Source: Chromera velia (taxonomy: Eukaryota; Sar; Chromeraceae). From it: 49,492 bases of DNA. Shown one piece after another: positions 10,401-21,100 of the stretch (position 1 is the stretch's first letter; each line of letters begins with the position of its first letter). Below the pieces are notes generated by a model. That model made no database searches. It saw nothing but the letters and a program-made list of their open reading frames with translations, and was not told where the DNA came from. Location of the stretch: NCBI GenBank assembly GCA_018398765.1, contig JAHBMJ010005874.1, positions 2,347 through 51,838 on the forward strand, in the 5' to 3' direction. Both the position numbers and the translations under genes were made by a program.

Positions 10401-13400
10401 AAGATAGTCTTTCGTGTCTGCTGCCACAATTTGACTTTGCAGCTCCCTGGCCTGCCTCAAGTAACGCAGGTCAAGTCCGACTAGAGTCCACTCTTTGCGC
10501 CGGAAGCGACGCATGCACTGACGAAAAGGAGCAGGACACATCCCCTTCCACAGTCCCGCACACGAACCCCATCTCTTGTTTCCTGCTTCCTCTGAAGCAC
10601 GCTCCTTCACAGCGGCGTGCCATGCGAGGACCCTCCTCGGATTAAAGATTCTTCGCATCCGAAGATCGTGAACACCCTCGTTCAAAAATGCAAGCATTTC
10701 TTTCTGCTCCCCCCTCTCCTTCTCTCTTTGTTCTTTCTTTGCATCGACTCTCTGACTTGGGGCCTTCCGAACGAACGGAATCGCGGACTCTCTTCTCGGA
10801 GTCTTCCCTGCTCCCCCCTCTCCTTGTCGAACAGCAAAATTGAGCCATGCTCGGACCCCGTGAGCGGTCTCACTGCTCTCGTCCCCCTTCGCCTCAATTT
10901 TCCCTGTCCCCCCGTCTTCCCTACGCTTCCGAGAGATTGGCGGAAGATCTCGACGCTCCTGAAGCCAGGCCCTACACGAGAGAAGAGCAAAAACAAAAGG
11001 TAAGAGAGAACCGCAAACATCGGCTACACAGCACAATGAGTTGCGAACAAAAGCTTTTCGAGACTCAACTGTCGAAACATTGCAGAGTGGAATCTCGTGA
11101 AGAAAGGATGCGCATTTTGAGTCTCTTCAAACCGGCCCGGAGTAGAGGAGAAGAGGAGTAGACGGGACACTCGAAAGAAATCTTTCTGGAATTCGTATGT
11201 CCTGTACAGCCTCTCCCTTTTGTGACAGGTATGAACTCACGCAGACAAAGATACCAAAACCCGTGGGCTGCCTTTGTTTCCGTTGAATCGACGCAAAAAC
11301 CACAGACAGAAAAATAAACAAACGGAGAAACAGACGAATAGACAAACAGATGAACAGACTGACAGACAGACAGACAGACAGACAGGCAGACAGACCCGAG
11401 AAGCCCTCCGGTGAGAAGAAGAACGACACACGCGCTGCCAATGCCAAACCACAAAAACCTCTCGACGTCCAGCCCCCCCTCATCGCTTCCCACGCTGCGC
11501 ATCTCAGCAGGCACAGATTCTGGAGGAGTGGCGGAGGGGGGAAAGTACTGCAGGCACTCAGACAATCGACAGAAGGGGGCCGGAGGAAATTCAGAGTCAT
11601 CAATTGAGGCAGAGTGACTCATGACATCTGCAAATGGGCAGTCGTGCGACCAGCATCTTGGAATTAAACAATGAAAACTATTGCACACAACAATCAGCGC
11701 GTCAACAGAGAGACAGACGGAAGGTGCGTTTCGAACGGAGTCTGAAGATTCGATTAGGTGTGCCTGCCCGTCTGCCAAGTTGTGATCTCTCTCCGAATGC
11801 TGTCAATTATTTCTGAAGGCGCCCGAGCGTAGACGCTTCCTTGAGTGATCTGATTTCTCTCTGTATCCCCTTCCCTCCCCTTCCTTTTCGCCTTGCTTTA
11901 TTCCTCCCTTATTTCCTTCCCGACCTGCAGTGCGAGGACCAGTGTGGTCTCGAGGCTTCGAAGCTTGCACGAGCAGAGGGCGTCTGGCGAGGCAGACGTC
12001 AGATCAGGCCCTGCACAGCCTGCATGCATGCACGGACAAGTTGGATGAAAAATGAAGGACGGGCATCTATGCAGCAACAGCATCGATCTTGCTGCGAATT
12101 TCAAGAATCAAAACGAAAGGAAATGTAGAGCAGTTGAAGACAAAGAGACGACAGAAATTACCTTCTACAACTCCAGGTAGCAAGCAAGAATATAGTCTCA
12201 ATGTTAAAAACCACTTTTTTAAATTTGGTAACAGGCTGGACAGCTGTTTCTTTGATTCACTGACTGACCTGCACTCGTCCAGAGCTCATTTTGGACGTCC
12301 AGCTGGGCACAGACCTGGGCCCACTCTCCGCCCTCCTGCCCTATTTGCTCGCGATAGAGCTGCTCCAATTCCTTCATCCTCACCAACTGCTTCGAGTAGA
12401 GAGGCCAGGGCATCACGAGCCGTGCCACGTTGCTTCCACTCATCTCCACATCTGTTGCCGTATCTTGAAGGGCGCGTGTCTCTGTGTCCCCCTCCTGGCT
12501 CTCCTCTTCCCCCGTGTCTTTTTCTTCCTCTGTCTCCTCCCCGACGTCTGACATCCTCCTTGATGACCTCCCGCCTGCCGTCCGAGAGGAGGAGGAGGAC
12601 AGAGGGAGCCTGCTTGCTCCAATTACTTGGCCGTTCTGCCTCGCAACTGCACGCACGGAGAGAAAGTCAACCACCAACTTGCTTGGGTGGGCCTTTCTAA
12701 AGATGGAACGGCACGTTTGCGTGTTTGCGTGTGATCTTCGTGGTATCAAGGAGCAGCCTTCCAAATAAGTCTTCGTTCATTTCTGTTCTAACTGATTTAA
12801 CCTGACTGATGCAGAACCTCCAGCCGGTTGGGTCATGGTCTGATGATGCGTGTGAGTCAGAAAGGACAAGGGGCTGAGGAGACGGCGGTTTCAATCGCAT
12901 ATAACAAGTTCCTGTACTCTACTGACAACTGATCGGCTGAATCAAATTCGTCCACAATCTGACAAGCACTGACATACCGATCCTCACGTATCTCGAGAGT
13001 CTGTTGTTCATCACGAACCCCCCTTCCCTTGTTCTGTCCGGAATTCTGATGGGTGTGGCGTCTGTCTCCACGATAGAGATCGACTTCGTTCCCTTGCCCG
13101 ACGACGGAGAGGCATCCGTACCGATCGCACCAAGAGAAGAGGCAGCGATCCAACCGGAAATTCCGGGTGTTCCTGCATGCATAAAGAGAAAAACAAATTA
13201 TATTTGATTCTTGCTTGCAGAACCATTGACAGGGAATGCTTGTCTGTGCTTTTTAGTGGTGCACAAAACACTCTGAGGAAGTAAAAGTGCGAAATTGACA
13301 AACAAGTGTCTGCAAGCAAAACATTACAGAGGCAGGAAAAGGAAAAGACAGACCGCATTGATACCCCGACGCTAGCTTTGCTGACTGACCCCTCGGACCA

Positions 13401-15619
13401 CTCCCATCATCCAGAGTCAAGAAGACAGACGAGGTGGGAGATGTTGCTGTGAGAAGGGTTGCGGACTCCGGGGCGTTGGCAATTGTCAAAGTGAGGGAGT
13501 CTGTGGATATCGTTGCTGTGCCTGTCTCCCCCAGCACAGAAGACAAAGTGTCACCTGCAGGCATTGAAGATTTAGAAATGTTTGCTCCGCGTAGCTTTGA
13601 CTCCCTCAGCCAGCCGCATAATGATGGGTTCGTTTTCTGCCGCAAAGCTACCTCAAACATGCATGGGGTCTCTCTCGTCTTTCGATCTGGTATCTGGTTC
13701 TTTTGCTTGCACGCGTCCTGATGCTGCCGGTGTTACAGACTGCAAAAAAGGTTGGCACCACTGTTCTCCTCTCCACCCCGTCTCTCTTATTTCGCTCCGA
13801 AAATGGCCCGACTGCCTGTCTGGCTCATTTACTGAATGCTCGACTGACTCGCTGACAGATTCTCTGATTGACTGATAGACGGGCTGCCTGATTGACTGAC
13901 TGACTTATAGAGTTCAACTGCTCCGACACTCCTTCTGGGTTTTCTCCCGACGTCTGCGTGCATGAGGAAGTGTGTGGAGGGAGGCAGTTATCAAGTACAA
14001 AGAGCTCAAAAAAAAGCATAGGTTAATTTCTGTTGACTCTTTCGGCTGGAAGATTGCAGACGAGGGAAGAAAAAAAGAACTTTGCATGAAGCGTAGATGG
14101 ACAGACTGTCACAGACAGATGAGAAAACCTGAGAACTGATACTTCTTGAACAATGGTACTCTACACAACTGAAGCCATCCATTTGCCGGTACAGCGCAAA
14201 GAGACAAGGCAGAAGAGTCCAGCCGCCACGTGGCTTCCAGTGAGGGTTTCGAAATCAAACAAAGAAAGGGGAAAAGTAGAACGGTCTACGCACCAAGATC
14301 TCATCCACAGATTCCACCGCTGTCGTTGCCGCTCCCTCAGCAATTGCCTGTTGTTCTGATGCAGGAGCCAGAGCAATGCAGGCGTCCAGTTTGGCAGATA
14401 GGGAGGTTCGGGCGTCCGCCGCCTGCAATGTGAAGATGTTTTTTTTTTCCCGACAAAACAGCCGTCAGCAAAATCGTGGCTTTTTAAAATTCATTTTCAT
14501 GTTTCGTCAAGAAAAGCCTAGAGATGCTCTCCAAAAAACAGCACGAAGCATCGCAGGGGGGCAGCCTTCGTGAACCAGTCAAACTGGTGAGGAATCGGCG
14601 CATGAACAGAAAAGGTTGAGACTGTCATCGAGGCCTCTCTGTAAGATTTACAAAGGGACGGACACCACGGAAAGCCTCGGCGACAGGTAGAAGGGGGGGA
14701 AGCAGGGGAAGGTCCTCAATTCAACAAGCGGTGGCAGATCAACTAGCAGTGATTGACCCTCGAGAAGCGTTTGCAAAAGGAGTCGATGGCGGATCGGCGG
14801 GAAGGGAGAAGGAAGAGACGCGGGAAAGCACATGCCATGCAGGAGAGTCTGCTGAGCAATGGCATGCCTCCACACGCACAATCGCATATCAACTGGAGAC
14901 AAAGAGGCAGACCAGAAGACTGACCAAAGTTGCTACTGAAGAAATGGCCGCATTGTCAGTTTCCCACTGCTTGATTTTTGCAAGCTCTGTGTCGTAATTA
15001 TTCTGGATATCGGACGAGGATGTGCTGCCGTCAGAATTGCAGACCTCCCCGACCTGAACAAAGGGAGAAGGGAGCAGAGAGCAAAAAAGTAAGGGGAAAG
15101 TCGCCAATTTGAATGAAGGAATGAGCCCGCAGAAAAACAAACACGGCAGTATGGAAGCTGAAATTGATACAAGAAGGAAGGACAGAGGATGTTGATCTAA
15201 TGATCAGAGAGGGCGAGCGTCAACAATAAGAAACCCTCGATCTAGAAGTGGGTCCCTTCCCTGAATTCGCAGCAGAGCGCCATTTCATGCATGCATAAGC
15301 TCACTCACCGTTGGCCCTTCTTGAACTGCACGAATGCAAGCAAGGACAGGGGACGGGGAAACGGTGACGACGGCGTAGTGGCTCATAACACCGGAGTACG
15401 CACACCACACTCGAATGCCGTTCTTCAGTGCACACTCAAGAAAACACTACCGGTCAATGATCTCAAAAGCTTTGATCGCACAAATCCTCCAGTCGAGTGT
15501 ACGGACCCCAGGGACGGGAAGGAAAAATCGGAAGATCTGAGACAGATCTTCTCGGCAAAAGAAAAACCATGTTCAGGTTCATCTCATATGTGGACCTCTC
15601 TTAACGATCATGTCTTGAA

Positions 15620-15653
<34 letters not shown>

Positions 15654-15661
15654 TTTCACAC

Positions 15662-15699
<38 letters not shown>

Positions 15700-16302
15700 A
15701 CGCACTTTTACAATTTGCGCAAACATGCAGCACATGGACACACATGAAGCAATCCAGCTCGTAAGACAGACCTATGCACTCCGACAATCCGTCCCCTGTG
15801 AGTCCCCCCGGACACGCACACGAGAAGGATCCGGCAGAGTTTGTGCACACGGCACTCGAATGGCAGTTGTGCGTTCCCGTGGCGCACTCGTTGACCTCTG
15901 CATACATCGAGACAGACATGTGAAGCATCAGAGAGACGAGGAAAACTTTCGCTCTTGAAAGGGTCCAAGTCGAATTGTGAACTGTGCAGGACCAGCAACC
16001 TTGGCGGCCTCCGCAATGACGTTACCCGGGAGTAAGGAGACTGAACGCGAAAAACGTTCGCCAGACGGAGACAGATCGAAACACAGGCAGTGAAGCTACC
16101 GAAAGAAAGGGCGGACCTGCACACGTGACGCCGTCTCCACTGAAGCCACTGTTGCAGGCACAGGTGAACGAGCCCGCAGTGTCTGTGCACGTTGCATTCG
16201 CGTGACAGTTGTCGGTGTTCAGGGCGCACTCATTCGCGGCTGCACAAACAGCGCGAGCGCACGCAGGAAAGAAAGAAGTTAGGTCTCAGGCGTTCAAGCA
16301 CA

Positions 16303-16337
<35 letters not shown>

Positions 16338-16547
16338 GAGACATTGTGATGCCGATGCCGACTGACACGTGCATGTGACGCCGTCTCCACTGAAGCCACT
16401 GTTGCAGGCACAGGTGAATGAGCCCGCAGTGTCTGTGCACGTTGCATTCGCGTGACAGTTGTCGGTGTTCAGGGCGCACTCATTCGCGGCTGCACAAACA
16501 GCGCGAGCGCACGCAGCAAATAAGGAAATTAGGTCTCAGGCGTTCAA

Positions 16548-16607
<60 letters not shown>

Positions 16608-16817
16608 GAGACATTGTGATGCCGATGCCGACTGACACGTGCATGTGACGCCGTCTCCACTGAAGCCACTGTTGCAGGCACAGGTGAACGAGCCCGCAGT
16701 GTCTGTGCACGTTGCATTCGCGTGACAGTTGTCGGTGTTCAGGGCGCACTCATTCGCGGCTGCACAAACAGCGCGAGCGCACGCAGGAAAGAAGGAAGTT
16801 AGGTCTCAGGCGTTCAA

Positions 16818-16881
<64 letters not shown>

Positions 16882-17086
16882 CATTGTGATGCCGATGCCG
16901 ACTGACACGTGCATGTGACGCCGTCTCCACTGAAGCCACTGTTGCAGGCACAGGTGAACGAGCCCGCAGTGTCTGTGCACGTTGCGTTCGCGTGACAGTT
17001 GTCGGTGTTCAGGGTGCACTCATTCGCGGCTGCACAAACAGCGCGAGCGCACGCAGGAAAGAAGGAAGTTAGGTCTCAGGCGTTCA

Positions 17087-17151
<65 letters not shown>

Positions 17152-18052
17152 CATTGTGATGCCGATGCCGACTGACACGTGCATGTGACGCCGTCTCCAC
17201 TGAAGCCACTGTTGCAGGCACAGGTGAATGAGCCCGCAGTGTCTGTGCACGTTGCGTTCGCGTGACAGTTGTCGATGTTCAGGGTGCACTCATTCGCGGC
17301 TGCACAAACAGTGCGGGCGCACGCAGAAAATAAGAAAGATAGGTCTCAGTCGCACACAGACGCATTTCGTCAAGAAATCGCACGGGTCAGATTCCGTCGG
17401 GTCGGCTGACTTGTGCAAGTGACGCCGTCACCGCTGTACCCGGCATTGCAAGCACAGGTAAAGGATGCTCCCGCATTCGTGCAGTTGGCGTTCGCGTGGC
17501 AGTTGTGGGTCCCTGCAGTGCACTGGTCGTTGGCTGCAGGCAGACAAAGGGGTGATACACATGCATATTGTTTCGAACAAAGAGCGTTCTCCATAACTAT
17601 TTGAAAGGGCGAAGTCTGGCTTGTGTTGAGTCTGAAGCATTTTGTCGAATTTATACAAGAACATCTCTCAGTCTGCTGGCAGAATGCGCGCGCTTTTCAA
17701 TATGTTGTACGCAAGAAGCATCAGAGCCCCTCACTGGCAATGGAGGAAAACGCAAAAACTCCAAGGGGGCTCTCGATCAGATCGGCCACTGACCCGCGCA
17801 GCTTGTTCCGTCCGTGCCTGCGCTGTCGTCTGTATAACCAGAGTTGCATGCGCAAGTGAAGGAGAGCTCCGTGTTCGTACAGTTGGCGTTTGTGTGGCAA
17901 TTGTCGATATTCAGGCTGCACTCGTCTTTGGGATAGAGATCTGCAAGTAGGGACAGCGTGAGAGACACTCAATTTGCATTTGACTGCTACAGTTCCTCCT
18001 CAAGCCAAGTCGGGCATCGCTAGTCATGCACTAGCGTAAACTGTGAGTGAGC

Positions 18053-18120
<68 letters not shown>

Positions 18121-21100
18121 AGAGAGAGAGAGAGAGAGAGAGAGAGTGAGACAGAAACAGAGACAGAGACAGAGAGAAGAGCAGAGAGAGAAAAGCAGAG
18201 AGAGAAAGACCGAGAAGGGAGCAATGAATGGAAAAGATTGCCAGAGAACAGAGATTCACGACCTGAACAAAAATGAAAAGGATCGGAGCTAGGCCAAATC
18301 AGAAACAAAAAGCCGACTTACAGCTTGCCAGCTCAGGTGACCTCGAATCGCTTGTTTTTCCATTTCCCAGATTACCATTCCCATTCTCCCCCCACCCCCA
18401 GTATGTGTCTGATCCCCCCACACGCACAAACACAGTCCACCCAAACATCACAATCTCTGTCACCCCGCTCAACCCCGGAATTTGTGTAGGCACTAAAGTT
18501 GGATCTGCAACGCCTGAGCCGAGGCCGAGCTGTCCTCCTTGACTGTCTCCAAAAGTCCAAACAGTCCCATCCGTTTTCAAAAGAACCGCTGCATTTTTAC
18601 CCGCCTTCACTTTCGACACGCCCGACGTTACCAACTCTGCCGTAGGGATTGCATTACTGTGCCCCACCCCATTTCTCCCGTCCGCCGTCCCTGCTGCCCA
18701 CAGATCCCCTGTGTTGTCCAAAAAGAAAACCCCATTATCACGGGCCGCAACGTCCACGATGGTCTTACCAGACACCGTCACTTCTGTGAGGATCCCAACG
18801 TTTTGATTTCCTGCTGTCGATCCACTGTTGCACAACCCGTCATCACATCTGCATGCGCATACATACTCGAGTGTGCTTTTGGTAAACATATGCGGCCATG
18901 CATGAACACACACTGATGCGAAGATTCTCGCACTCTAAAAAGGACGCGACATCGAGCGCACAAAAAGACGTCCAGGTACACACCAATCCGCTTGAACATG
19001 CCCCAATAAAGAAAGGATCACCAGCAAAAGTCCAGGGAGCTTCAGAGTGCAACCCCCCCACCAACCCACCGTCCTGCATGGTACACCGTGCCGTCGTCAT
19101 ACAGGGCGTAGAACGCTCTATTTGCACCCACGAGCTTCACTGGGGATTTGCCAGTCGGAATGTTGACCGCCTCCAGCAGTCTGTTCGAGTTGCCTGGATT
19201 GTTGGCCGCTGCAGCACCAGAAATACGGATTAAGAATGTCGCTCTGTGGGAGTAGGGAAAAGAAAGAGAGGGAACTTCAAGCGGTTGAAACGGTTGCATG
19301 CAAGAGAGGACTTCATACAGGTAAGGATGTGCCACACAGGCAAAAAGACTGTCAGATAGGCATGCAGACAGGAGACCGGGGGAAAGCAGAAAGGCGTAAA
19401 GTGGAATGAGTCAGGAGGCATTGGTTGAAACTGTTTGCAGACAGAATCGAGAAAGACAACTATGGTAATTCGGCCCTGTACGTTCAAGTGAAAACACAAG
19501 GAATCGTAGAAAGCCCGGGCCAAGGTAGGTAGCTCCATGGGTTGGCGATTGATCGATCGCATTTCAAGGACACACACTGAGAACCATCGTGAGAAGACGG
19601 CCGCAGTCTCTCTTGAGCACAGAGTCAATTGATTGTTCTTGGAGCTTTTCTGTCTCTTTGTCTCAAACTCTCACTCTCAAAAAACCCATTTGTCTTCATG
19701 TTCGAGGCAGTCGTTCACGAACTCACCGAGTTGATCTGCAAACAGTTCAATCACGAATAAGCCTTTCATCTAGAAGACCACGATGATCGAAGACTTAAAG
19801 GAAGATTGAGAGAGAAACACAAGATTGGCAAAGAGATGCAGTGGCAAAAGGAAAGGGAAACCGACTGAATGCACAACATCTGGATGGCCGGTCCTGACCA
19901 AATCGGGAAACAAATTTTTCCCTGCGTCTTTCTTCCTTTAAAAAACAAAATCCCTCTGCTTCCACATATTCAGATGCACCCCACACTTTCAATCACGCCC
20001 CCCCCACACACGTACCGTCTCCATCTCTGCCCACTGTCCGAATTTGCGTGGAGGTGCCGTTTGTCGCGATGAGGGCAGCTGCATTCGCAGAAACAAACAG
20101 GGGGTAGGAGTGCGCAAGTTAAGCCGAATACGGGGAACACACAGGGGATAGGAGTGAGGGAGTGAAGCCGAATACGGGGAACGCACAGGGGATAGGAGTG
20201 CGCAAGTTAAGCCGAATACGGGGAACGCACAGGGGATAGGAGTGCGCAAGTTAAGCCGAATACGGGGAACACACAGAGGATAGGAGTGAGGGAGTGAAGC
20301 CGAATACGGGGAACACACAGAGGATAGGAGTGAGGGAGTGAAGCCGAATACGGGGAACACACAGGGGATAGGAGTGAGGGAGTGAGGCCGAATACGGGGA
20401 ACGCAACGCAAACATCGATCAAAGCTCATGAAAGGAAGAAGAAATTGAAAGCAAGGAGCTGCAGAACGCCCGTGCAATCCATTCCTCGGCCTCCTTCCTC
20501 CATCAATATTCAGCAAGCAAGCATATTCGTATCCGTGCTCACTCACCGGCTTTGGTCATGCACCCAGCCCCCAGAGAGGTTGAGGTCAATGCGCTTATTC
20601 CAGTCCCCATATTTCCTGTCACGCCCCCTGATTTTGCCGTTGCCCAAATCATCACTGCCCAGTTCTGGTCGTCGTTTGAGTGGTCTCGAGCAAGGACCCC
20701 GTTGTCATTTCGTCCCACCGAGTAGGCCTTCCCGTCGGTGGTGTAAACGATAGTGTAGTCCTGCCCTGTGCACCCCCCAACAATGTTGAGGGAACTCATG
20801 AACGAATTGTACGTCGGGGAGGTGCGCTGAGTGGTGTCTCCAAGCCCCAAACACCCACGGTTGTTCCTGCCCCAGGAAAACCTGTGATTCCGTTGGGGGG
20901 GGGGGNNNNNNNNNNNNNNNNNNNNNNNGGGGGGGGGGGGGGGAGGGAGTTTGGAAGAGCCTTTTTGTGCACAAAGTCACGAGAAGCGCCTTTCATTTCT
21001 CCATGGGCGAATGAGGCAGTGACATGCATCGCAAGCTTTCGTGGAAAGTGAATAATGGCCTTGCACTCCATACACGCTGTTGATATGGCTGACTATCTGG

